Part shown: in pieces, positions 47,901 through 59,800 of the stretch | Numbering within the stretch: position 1 is the stretch's first letter | Layout of the letters: each line of letters begins with the position of its first letter | From: Euglena gracilis | Taxonomy: Eukaryota; Euglenida; Euglenophyceae; Euglenales | Assembly: GCA_039621445.1 (NCBI GenBank) | Contig: CP154956.1 | Coordinates: 53,677,143-53,741,142, forward strand | Direction: 5' to 3' | DNA length: 64,000 nucleotides | Program-made: the position numbers and the translations under genes | Notes under the pieces: generated by a model | Seen by the model: the letters and a program-made list of their open reading frames with translations, nothing else | Told to the model about the DNA's origin: nothing | The model's database searches: none

Positions 47901-50900
47901 CTCAAAATTTGGGCGGCTCCCCATAAAAAATATACAAGCCCCCCACCCAAAAATGGTTGAGTCAAAGCCACGAACAAGGTTTTCGGGCGGATGTCTTCGG
48001 CGCCTTCCTGAATGTCTTGTTTATGGCGTTTACCCAGGCACCTCCACAATCTGTATTTCTGTGAATTGATTAGTTAATTCTCCTGCTTTATGGCTAGAAA
48101 CTTGGGCCAGACTGACCACAAGGTTGGCGCAACTGTGCCAAAATTGCAGCCACCCATGAGAGCGTTTTTTTTTTATTATTTCTGGCCCCTCTCGTATGCC
48201 ACGCCAACCACACCTTAGGCAAGGGGAAAGAGGTGGTCCACACTGGGGTGGGTAGCTTTGGACCCAACCTTTGAACGACATACATGGCAACCCCTTTCAA
48301 CGCAGGCTGAGAGGGCAATGACCCAGGCACGGTGATCATTTTTGGCTGAAAACGACCAAAACCACTGGGGGATCACTGGGTGAATCTACGACCCCAGAGC
48401 CATCTGCCCGACCGCAGGAATGGCTGGACCCTGTGCCAACACCGTGCCTCAGGTTTGGATACAAGAGCAGCAAACGTTCCAATGCGAGCCAGGTTTGGCT
48501 GCCCCGGCTTTCTCTCTCACCGGCTTGGAAGCAAGCACTGGTTACCCATCATTTGGTTCAGTTGCTGGCTGGTTTGTTTGATGGACGAGGCATCCGGGGA
48601 AAAAAAGCAGAATGGTGGGGGTTCACTGAGTTAATCTATGCATGCAACCCCTGCCCACGGCCCACTTGAAAGCCAAATCCTTGGGGTTGCAACTTGCGAT
48701 TTGAATGCCAAAAATTTTTGGCGTCCTGTGCACCGAAGCGAAAGTGCCGTAGTGGGTGGCCACCCCATCAGGCCATCTCGTTCAGCGGGCAATAGATTTA
48801 CATGTAGCAAAATATAGTCCTAATATGGAATTTTGAATGCTTCAGGTTGAAGAATAATTGCAGTTAGGACCTTGTAGTAGATTTTGTAGGTATTTATTCC
48901 AGGGAATTTTCTACTTTGTGTTTTTTTCCCTCTGGGACCGAATGCCCTCTGCACATGGAGTTGTGGAAGCACTCCTCCACACCGCCAGTGCACAAAGCAC
49001 CAAAGCATAAAAACGACGTTTACAAGCGAGAATGGTCAGGATCCCATTCTGACATTACCCTTTCTCCAGGGCTTTGCGCTGCCTGAAATTGAATATCACC
49101 AGTAGGCAAACAGGGAGGCTCAGGCGCAGCCTCACCGGCCCACCCCCTCTAGTCTGCTTGACGCCTGGTGTCGCTCTCCCCTCAGCCCCCGGCCCCCGCG
49201 CCGGCCAGCAAGGAGCCAGTGGGTGCCGCCCCTCCGGCCGCCAGCGCTGCCGCAGCTGCCAAGCCGACCCCGAGCGCCGCTGCCCCACCGTATGCCCCGC
49301 CCCCTTTTCTCTGCCTATGCCTCACCCCCACGCTTTCCATTCCCCTCGCAGTGGCCAATGGGGATGGACCGTCATGGGCCAATTCATAGCACCACTGCAC
49401 TGGAGGTCGCAAGCTGAGGAGATGTTATGGAAATTCATGCGCCACACAGCGCCGGCTGTCTTTCGCCGGGGGGGGGGTAACCTACCCATGCACAGACAGG
49501 CTTGGGTGGGGGAGGACTTATGTGTGGGCCCGTGGTGGGTGGTGAAGGGGAGATCCGCCGTCCCCATGAATGCCGGGGGTTGCCGCACACTACTCTTCTC
49601 CGGGGCTGGCATGGGGGAGTGGGAGTGGGCCGGGGAAAGGTCTGTGTGCCAGCAGCGCCGCTCATGCACTGATTGTCGCCAATGGATCCTCCTGGTGCTG
49701 AGGACTCTTCAGGATGCAGTTGATGGCAAATGGTTAATATTCGATCAACACGGTGCGGAAACTGTGGGTTGAGGTCATACCGTGGGTGGATGGAAAGGGA
49801 ACGCCAGATGCAGTTTGTCAGGGTGCGAAGCCGCAATGCCATCTCCGATCCCCTGGCCCCTTGCAAGGTTCAGCCAGGAGCGAAAAATTCACCGCCCAGG
49901 CGGTGGGTGGCCGGACCTCTCAGGGGGGGGTTGGGGGAAATTGATCTCCGCAATTTTTCTGCAATTTCCGCAATTTTCCGCAATTTCCGCAATTTTCTGA
50001 GTTTTTTTTCCCGCAATTTTTTTTGCATTTTTTTGCAGAATTTTTTTCCCACCATCACCGAAGATGGAAGATGAATTCAGGCCATTCTTCAAATGGATCA
50101 ACAGGTGTGCTATTGTGTTTTGTTTTTTCCCCCACCAATTTACCAATTTTTCTCACAGGTGCACAACTGGTCACAGGATTGGGTGCGTCCTACCTGTGCA
50201 TAGAACTTCAAGCGTGTTGATTTGTGCTCGCCTGCATCGACGTGGGTGTTGCGGTGTTCTGAACCTCACAAGTGAAAAATTTCTAAGTCCCCCCAAGCAG
50301 AAATGTGTATATTCCCGATATCAATTTTTCCGCAATTTTTCCGCAATTTCCGCAATTTTTCAGCAATTTTTCCACAATTTTTCCGAATGCCTCCGATATC
50401 AATTATCCCCCCCCCTGACCTCTCCGGGGCTCTTCTCCGGGGCTGGCATGGGGGAGTGGGAGTGGGCCGGGGAAAGGTCTGTGTGCCAGCAGCGCCGCTC
50501 ATGCACTGATTGTCGCCAATGGATCCTCCTGGTGCTGAGGACTCTTCAGGATGCAGTTGATGGCAAATGGTTAATATTCGATCAACACGGTGCGGAAATT
50601 GTGGGTTGAGGTCATACCGTGGGTGGATGGAAAGGGAACGCCAGATGCAGTTTGTCAGGGTGCGAAGCCGCAATGCCATCTCCGATCCCCTGGCCCCTTG
50701 CAAGGTTCAGCCAGGAGCGAAAAATTGACCGCCCAGGCGGTGGGTGGCCGGACCTCTCAGGGGGGGGGGGTTGGGGGAAATTGATCTCCGCAATTTTTCC
50801 GCAATTTCCGCAATTTTCCGCAATTTTCCGCAATTTTCCGCAATTTTCTGAGTTTTTCCGCATTTTTTTTGCATTTTTTTTCGCAGAATTTTTTTCCCAC

Positions 50901-53827
50901 CACCGAAGATGGAAGATGAATTCAGGCCATTCTTCAAATGGATCAACAAACAGGTGCTATTGTGTTTTGTTTTTTTTTCCCCACCAATTTACCAATTTTT
51001 CTGACAGGTGCACAACTGGTCACAGGATTGGGTGCGTCCTACCTGTGCATAGAACTTCAAGCGTGTTGATTTGTGCTCGCCTGCATCGACGTGCCTGTTG
51101 CGGTGTTCTGAACCTCACAAGTGAAAAATTTCTAAGTCCCCCCAAGCAGAAATGTGTATATTCCCGATATCAATTTTTCCGCAATTTTTCCGCAATTTCC
51201 GCAATTTTTCCGCAATTTTTCCACAATTTTTCCGAATGCCTCCGATATCAATTATCCCCCCCCCTGACCTCTCCATTTCCGGCCCACAGGGGGGTTTTCA
51301 ACCTCGGCAGCCCTTCTCCACCCCACCCCACGGCCCCTGCGTGCCAGTCCTGCCTTCCCAGTGCGTGGTCTCCCCACCCGTGACGCGTGTCGCAGGAAAG
51401 CGCCCGCAGCGGCCCCAGCCAGCCCTGGGCCCTCGCCAAGTGTTGCCGCCGCCGCCGCCCCAGCGAAGGCATGCGTGTGTGGGATGGGGAGCGGGGTGGC
51501 GGTTTGGGTTGGGGCAGTTCGGCAAGCAGGGAGGCTCAGGCGCAGCCTCACCGGCCCACACCCTCCATTCTGCCTGACGCCTGGTGTCGCTCTCCCCTCA
51601 GCCCCCGGCCCCCGCGCCGGCCAGCAAGGAGCCAGTGGGTGCCGCCCCTCCGGCCGCCAGCGCTGCCGCAGCGGCCAAGCCGACCCCGAGCGCCGCTGCC
51701 CCACCGTATGCCCCGCCCCCTTTTCTCTGCCTATGCCTCACCCCCACGCTTTCCATTCCCCTCGCAGTGGCCAATGGGGATGGACCGTCATGGGCCAATT
51801 CATAGCACCACTGCACTGGAGGTCGCAAGCTGAGATGTTATGGAAATTCATGCGCCACACAGCGCCGGCTGTCTTTCGCCGGGGGGGGGGTAACCTACCC
51901 ATTCACAGACAGGCTTGGGTGGGGGAGGACTTATGTGTGGGCCCGTGGTGGGTGGTGAAGGGGAGATCCGCCGTCCCCATGAATGCCGGGGGTTGCCGCA
52001 CACTACTCTTCTCCGGGGCTGGCATGGGGGAGTGGGAGTGGGCCGGGGAAAGGTCTGTGTGCCAGCAGCGCCGCTCATGCACTGATTGTCGCCAATGGAT
52101 CCTCCTGGTGCTGAGGACTCTTCAGGATGCAGTTGATGGCAAATGGTTAATATTCGATCAACACGGTGCGGAAATTGTGGGTTGAGGTCATACCGTGGGT
52201 GGATGGAAAGGGAACGCCAGATGCAGTTTGTCAGGGTGCGAAGCCGCAATGCCATCTCCGATCCCCTGGCCCCTTGCAAGGTTCAGCCAGGAGCGAAAAA
52301 TTGACCGCCCAGGCGGTGGGTAGCCGGACCTCTCCATTTCCGGCCCACAGGGGGGTTTTCAACCTCGGCAGCCCTTCTCCACCCCACCCCACGACCCCTG
52401 CGTGCCAGTCCTGCCTTCCCAGTGCGCGGTCTCCCCACCCGTGACGCGTGTCGTAGGAAAGCGCCCGCAGCGGCCCCAGCCAGCCCTGGGCCCTCGCCAA
52501 GTGTTGCCGCCGCTGCAGCCGCCGCCCCAGCGAAGGCATGCGTGTGTGGGATGGGGAGCGGGGTGGCGGTTTGGGTTGGGGCAGTTCGGCAAGCAGGGAG
52601 GCTCAGGCGCAGCCTCACCGGCCCACACCCTCCATTCTGCCTGACGCCTGGTGTCGCTCTCTCCCCTCGGCCCCCGGCCCCCGCGCCGGCCAGCAAGGAG
52701 CCAGTGGGTGCCGCCCCTCCGGCCGTCAGCGCTGCCGCAGCGGCCAAGCCGACCCCGAGCGCCGCTGCCCCACCGTATGCCCCGCCCCCTTTTCTCTGCC
52801 TATGCCTCACCCCCACGCTTTCCATTCCCCTCGCAGTGGCCAATGGGGATGGACCGTCATGGGCCAATTCATAGCACCACTGCACTGGAGGTCGCAAGCT
52901 GAGGAGATGTTATGGAAATTCATGCGCCACACAGCGCCGGCTGTCTTTCGCCGGGGGGGGGGTAACCTACCCATTCACAGACAGGCTTGGGTGGGGGAGG
53001 ACTTATGTGTGGGCCCGTGGTGGGTGGTGAAGGGGAGATCCGCCGTCCCCATGAATGCCGGGGGTTGCCGCACACTACTCTTCTCCGGGGCTGGCATGGG
53101 GGAGTGGGAGTGGGCCGGGGAAAGGTCTGTGTGCCAGCAGCGCCGCTCATGCACTGATTGTCGCCAATGGATCCTCCTGGTGCTGAGGACTCTTCAGGAT
53201 GCAGTTGATGGCAAATGGTTAATATTCGATCAACACGGTGCGGAAATTGTGGGTTGAGGTCATACCGTGGGTGGATGGAAAGGGAACGCCAGATGCAGTT
53301 TGTCAGGGTGCGAAGCCGCAATGCCATCTCCGATCCCCTGGCCCCTTGCAAGGTTCAGCCAGGAGCGAAAAATTGACCGCCCAGGCGGTGGGTAGCCGGA
53401 CCTCTCCATTTCCGGCCCACAGGGGGGTTTTCAACCTCGGCAGCCCTTCTCCACCCCACCCCACGACCCCTGCGTGCCAGTGCTGCCTTCCCAGTGCGCG
53501 GTCTCCCCACCCGTGACGCGTGTCGTAGGAAAGCGCCCGCAGCGGCCCCAGCCAGCCCTGGGCCCTCGCCAAGTGTTGCCGCGCCGCTGCAGCCGCCGCC
53601 CCAGCGAAGGCATGCGTGTGTGGGATGGGGAGCGGGGTGGCGATTTGGGTTGGGGCAGTTCGGCAAGCAGGGAGGCTCAGGCGCAGCCTCACCGGCCCAC
53701 ACCCTCCATTCTGCCTGACGCCTGGTGTCGCTCTCACCTCAGCCCCCGGCCCCCGCGCCGGCCAGCAAGGAGCCAGTGGGTGCCGCCCCCACCGGCCGTC
53801 AGCGCTGCCGCAGCGGAGTGGGCGGGG

Positions 53828-53867
<40 letters not shown>

Positions 53868-56800
53868 CGCCCCCTTTTCTCTGCCTATGCCTCACCCCAC
53901 GCTTTCCATTCCCCTCGCAGTGGCCAATGGGGATGGACCGTCATGGGCCAATTCATAGCACCACTGCACTGGAGGTCGCAAGCTGAGGAGATGTTATGGA
54001 AATTCATGCGCCACACAGCGCCGGCTGTCTTTCGCCGGGGGGGGGGTAACCTACCCATTCACAGACAGGCTTGGGTGGGGGAGGACTTATGTGTGGGCCC
54101 GTGGTGGGTGGTGAAGGGGAGATCCGCCGTCCCCATGAATGCCGGGGGTTGCCGCACACTACTCTTCTCCGGGGCTGGCATGGGGGAGTGGGAGTGGGCC
54201 GGGGAAAGGTCTGTGTGCCAGCAGCGCCGCTCATGCACTGATTGTCGCCAATGGATCCTCCTGGTGCTGAGGACTCTTCAGGATGCAGTTGATGGCAAAT
54301 GGTTAATATTCGATCAACACGGTGCGGAAATTGTGGGTTGAGGTCATACCGTGGGTGGATGGAAAGGGAACGCCAGATGCAGTTTGTCAGGGTGCGAAGC
54401 CGCAATGCCATCTCCGATCCCCTGGCCCCTTGCAAGGTTCAGCCAGGAGCGAAAAATTGACCGCCCGGGCGGTGGGTGGCCGGACCTCTCCATTTCCGGC
54501 CCACAGGGGGGTTTTCAACCTCGGCAGCCCTTCTCCACCCCACCCCACGACCCCTGCGTGCCAGTGCTGCCTTCCCAGTGCGCGGTCTCCCCAGCCGTGA
54601 CGCGTGTCACAGGAAAGCGCCCGCAGCGGCCCCAGCCAGCCCTGGGCCCTCGCCAAGTGTTGCCGCCGCCGCCGCCGCCGCCCCAGCGAAGGCATGCGTG
54701 TGTGGGATGGGGAGCGGGGTGGCGGTTTGGGTTGGGGCAGTTCGGCAAGCAGGGAGGCTCAGGCGCAGCCTCACCGGCCCACACCCTCCATTCTGCCTGA
54801 CGCCTGGTGTCGCTCTCCCCTCAGCCCCCGACCCCGCGCCGGCCAGCAAGGAGCCAGTGGGTGCCGCCCCACCGGCCGCCAGCGCTGCCGCAGCGGCCAA
54901 GCCGACCCCGAGCGCCGCTGTCCCACCGTATGCCCCGCCCCCTTTTCTCTGCCTATGCCTCACCCCCACGCTTTCCATTCCCCTCGCAGTGGCCAATGGG
55001 GATGGACCGTCATGGCCAATTCATAGTACCACTGCACTGGAGGTCGCAAGCTGGGGAGATGTTATGGAAATTCAGTGCCACACAGCGCCGGCTGTCTTTC
55101 GCCGGAGGGGGGGGAGGTAACCTACCCATGCACAGACATAGGCTTGGGTGGGGGAGGACTTATGTGTGGGCCCAGTCAGGTTGGTGTGGTGGTGTGGTGG
55201 AGGGGAGATCCGCCGTCCCCATGAATGCCGGGGGTTGCCGCACACTACTCTTCTCCGGGGCTGGCATGGGGGAGTGGGAGTGGGCCGGGGAGAGGTCTGT
55301 GTGTCAGCAGCGCCGCTCATGCACTGATTGTCGCCAATGGATCCTCCTGGTGCTGAGGACTCTTCAGGATGCAGTTGATGGCAAATGGTTAATATTCGAT
55401 CAACTCTGTGGGTTGAGGTCATACCGTGGATGGATGGAAAGGGAACGCCAGATGCAGTTTGTCGGGGTGTGAAGCCGCAATGCCATCTGCGATCCCCTGG
55501 CCCCTTGCAAGGTTCAGCCAGGAGCGAAAAATTGACCCCCCAGGCGGTAGGTGGCCGGACCTCTCCATTTCCGGCCCACAGGGGGGGTTTCAACCGCGGC
55601 AGCCCTTCTCCACCCCACCCCACGACCCCTGCATGCCATTCCTGCCTTCCCGATGCGCGGTCTCCCCACCCGTGACGCCTGTCACAGGAAAGCGCCCGCA
55701 GCGGCCCCAGCCAGCCCTGGGCCCTCGCCAAGTGTTGCCGCCGCCGCCCCAGCGAAGGCATGCGTGTGTGGGATGGGGAGCGGGGTGGCGGTTTGGGTTG
55801 GGGCAGCTCGGCAAGCAGGGAGGCTCAGGCGCAGCCTCACCGGCCCACCCCCTCTAGTCTGCTTGACGCCTGGTGTCGCTCTTCCCTCAGCCCCCGGCCC
55901 CCGCGCCGGCCAGCAAGGAGCCAGTGGGTGCCGCCCCTCCGGCCGCCAGCGCTGCCGCAGCGGCCAAGCCGACCCCAAGCGCCGCTGCCCCACCGTATGC
56001 CCCGCCCCCTTTTCTCTGCCTATGCCTCACCCCCACGCTTTCCATTCCCCTCGCAGTGGCCAATGGGGATGGACCGTCATGGGCCAATTCATAGTACCAC
56101 TGCACTGGAGGTCGCAAGCTGGGGAGATGTTATGGAAATTCATGTGCCACACAGCGCCGGCTGTCTTTCGCCGGAGGGGGGGGGAGGTAACCTACCCATG
56201 CACAGACACAGGCTTGGGTTGGGGAGGACTTATGTGTGGGCCCAGTCAGGTTGGTGTGGTGGGTGGTGGAGGGGAGATCCGCCGTCCCCATGAATGCCGG
56301 GGGTTGCCGCACACTACTCTTCTCCGGGGCTGGCATGGGGGAGTGGGAGTGGGCCGGGGAGAGGTCTGTGTGTCAGCAGCGCCGCTCATGCACTGATTGT
56401 CGCCAATGGATCCTCCTGGTGCTGAGGACTCTTCAGGATGCAGTTGATGGCAAATGGTTAATATTCGATCAACTCTGTGGGTTGAGGTCATACCGTGGAT
56501 GGATGGAAAGGGAACGCCAGATGCAGTTTGTCGGGGTGTGAAGCCGCAATGCCATCTGCGATCCCCTGGCCCCTTGCAAGGTTCAGCCAGGAGCGAAAAA
56601 TTGACCCCCCAGGCGGTAGGTGGCCGGACCTCTCCATTTCCGGCCCACAGGGGGGGTTTCAACCGCGGCAGCCCGTCTCCACCCCACCCCACGACCCCTG
56701 CATGCCATTCCTGCCTTCCCGATGCGCGGTCTCCCCACCCGTGACGCCTGTCACAGGAAAGCGCCCGCAGCGGCCCCAGCCAGCCCTGGGCCCTCGCCAA

Positions 56801-59800
56801 GTGTTGCCGCCGCCGCCCCAGCGAAGGCATGCGTGTGTGGGATGGGGAGCGGGGTGGCGGTTTGGGTTGGGGCAGCTCGGCAAGCAGGGAGGCTCAGGCG
56901 CAGCCTCACCGGCCCACCCCCTCTAGTCTGCTTGACGCCTGGTGTCGCTCTTCCCTCAGCCCCCGGCCCCCGCGCCGGCCAGCAAGGAGCCAGTGGGTGC
57001 CGCCCCTCCGGCCGCCAGCGTTGCCGCAGCGGCCAAGCCGACCCCAAGCGCCGCTGCCCCACCGTATGCCCCGCCCCCTTTTCTCTGCCTATGCCTCACC
57101 CCCACGCTTTCCATTCCCCTCGCAGTGGCCAATGGGGATGGACCGTCATGGGCCAATTCATAGTACCACTGCACTGGAGGTCGCAAGCTGGGGAGATGTT
57201 ATGGAAATTCATGTGCCACACAGCGCCGGCTGTCTTTCGCCGGAGGGGGGGGGAGGTAACCTACCCATGCACAGACACAGGCTTGGGTGGGGAGGACTTA
57301 TGTGTGGGCCCAGTCAGGTTGGTGTGGTGGGTGGTGGAGGGGAGATCCGCCGTCCCCATGAATGCCGGGGGTTGCCGCACACTACTCTTCTCCGGGGCTG
57401 GCATGGGGGAGTGGGAGTGGGCCGGGGAGAGGTCTGTGTGTCAGCAGCGCCGCTCATGCACTGATTGTCGCCAATGGATCCTCCTGGTGCTGAGGACTCT
57501 TCAGGATGCAGTTGATGGCAAATGGTTAATATTCGATCAACTCTGTGGGTTGAGGTCATACCGTGGATGGATGGAAAGGGAACGCCAGATGCAGTTTGTC
57601 GGGGTGTGAAGCCGCAATGCCATCTGCGATCCCCTGGCCCCTTGCAAGGTTCAGCCAGGAGCGAAAAATTGACCCCCCAGGCGGTAGGTGGCCGGACCTC
57701 TCCATTTCCGGCCCACAGGGGGGGTTTCAACCGCGGCAGCCCTTCTCCACCCCACCCCACGACCCCTGCATGCCATTCCTGCCTTCCCGATGCGCGGTCT
57801 CCCCACCCGTGACGCCTGTCACAGGAAAGCGCCCGCAGCGGCCCCAGCCAGCCCTGGGCCCTCGCCAAGTGTTGCCGCCGCCGCCCCAGCGAAGGCATGC
57901 GTGTGTGGGATGGGGAGCGGGGTGGCGGTTTGGGTTGGGGCAGCTCGGCAAGCAGGGAGGCTCAGGCGCAGCCTCACCGGCCCACCCCCTCTAGTCTGCT
58001 TGACGCCTGGTGTCGCTCTTCCCTCAGCCCCCGGCCCCCGCGCCGGCCAGCAAGGAGCCAGTGGGTGCCGCCCCTCCGGCCGCCAGCGCTGCCGCAGCGG
58101 CCAAGCCGACCCCAAGCGCCGCTGCCCCACCGTATGCCCCGCCCCCTTTTCTCTGCCTATGCCTCACCCCCACGCTTTCCATTCCCCTCGCAGTGGCCAA
58201 TGGGGATGGACCGTCATGGGCCAATTCATAGTACCACTGCACTGGAGGTCGCAAGCTGGGGAGAGATGTTATGGAAATTCATGTGCCACACAGCGCCGGC
58301 TGTCTTTCGCCGGAGGGGGGGGGAGGTAACCTACCCATGCACAGACACAGGCTTGGGTTGGGGAGGACTTATGTGTGGGCCCAGTCAGGTTGGTGTGGTG
58401 GGTGGTGGAGGGGAGATCCGCCGTCCCCATGAATGCCGGGGGTTGCCGCACACTACTCTTCTCCGGGGCTGGCATGGGGGAGTGGGAGTGGGCCGGGGAG
58501 AGGTCTGTGTGTCAGCAGCGCCGCTCATGCACTGATTGTCGCCAATGGATCCTCCTGGTGCTGAGGACTCTTCAGGATGCAGTTGATGGCAAATGGTTAA
58601 TATTCGATCAACTCTGTGGGTTGAGGTCATACCGTGGATGGATGGAAAGGGAACGCCAGATGCAGTTTGTCGGGGTGTGAAGCCGCAATGCCATCTGCGA
58701 TCCCCTGGCCCCTTGCAAGGTTCAGCCAGGAGCGAAAAATTGACCCCCCAGGCGGTAGGTGGCCGGACCTCTCCATTTCCGGCCCACAGGGGGGGTTTCA
58801 ACCGCGGCAGCCCGTCTCCACCCCACCCCACGACCCCTGCATGCCATTCCTGCCTTCCCGATGCGCGGTCTCCCCACCCGTGGCGCCTGTCACAGGAAAG
58901 CGCCCGCAGCGGCCCCAGCCAGCCCTGGGCCCTCGCCAAGTGTTGCCGCCGCCGCCCCAGCGAAGGCATGCGTGTGTGGGATGGGGAGCGGGGTGGCGGT
59001 TTGGGTTGGGGCAGCTCGGCAAGCAGGGAGGCTCAGGCGCAGCCTCACCGGCCCACCCCCTCTAGTCTGCTTGACGCCTGGTGTCGCTCTTCCCTCAGCC
59101 CCCGGCCCCCGCGCCGGCCAGCAAGGAGCCAGTGGGTGCCGCCCCTCCGGCCGCCAGCGTTGCCGCAGCGGCCAAGCCGACCCCAAGCGCCGCTGCCCCA
59201 CCGTATGCCCCGCCCCCTTTTCTCTGCCTATGCCTCACCCCCACGCTTTCCATTCCCCTCGCAGTGGCCAATGGGGATGGACCGTCATGGGCCAATTCAT
59301 AGTACCACTGCACTGGAGGTCGCAAGCTGGGGAGATGTTATGGAAATTCATGTGCCACACAGCGCCGGCTGTCTTTCGCCGGAGGGGGGGGGAGGTAACC
59401 TACCCATGCACAGACACAGGCTTGGGTGGGGGAGGACTTATGTGTGGGCCCAGTCAGGTTGGTGTGGTGGGTGGTGGAGGGGAGATCCGCCGTCCCCATG
59501 AATGCCGGGGGTTGCCGCACACTACTCTTCTCCGGGGCTGGCATGGGGGAGTGGGAGTGGGCCGGGGAGAGGTCTGTGTGTCAGCAGCGCCGCTCATGCA
59601 CTGATTGTCGCCAATGGATCCTCCTGGTGCTGAGGACTCTTCAGGATGCAGTTGATGGCAAATGGTTAATATTCGATCAACTCTGTGGGTTGAGGTCATA
59701 CCGTGGATGGATGGAAAGGGAACGCCAGATGCAGTTTGTCGGGGTGTGAAGCCGCAATGCCATCTGCGATCCCCTGGCCCCTTGCAAGGTTCAGCCAGGA

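Noticed and set aside
49352-49485. A possible third exon after exon B (acceptor CCCTCGCAG at 49,351), reading GQWGWTVMGQF and onward
   Set aside because: The acceptor looks good and the frame is open, but the reading frame is not preserved across units and its composition is unlike the other exons. Direct B-to-A splicing already keeps phase. RNA could overturn this.
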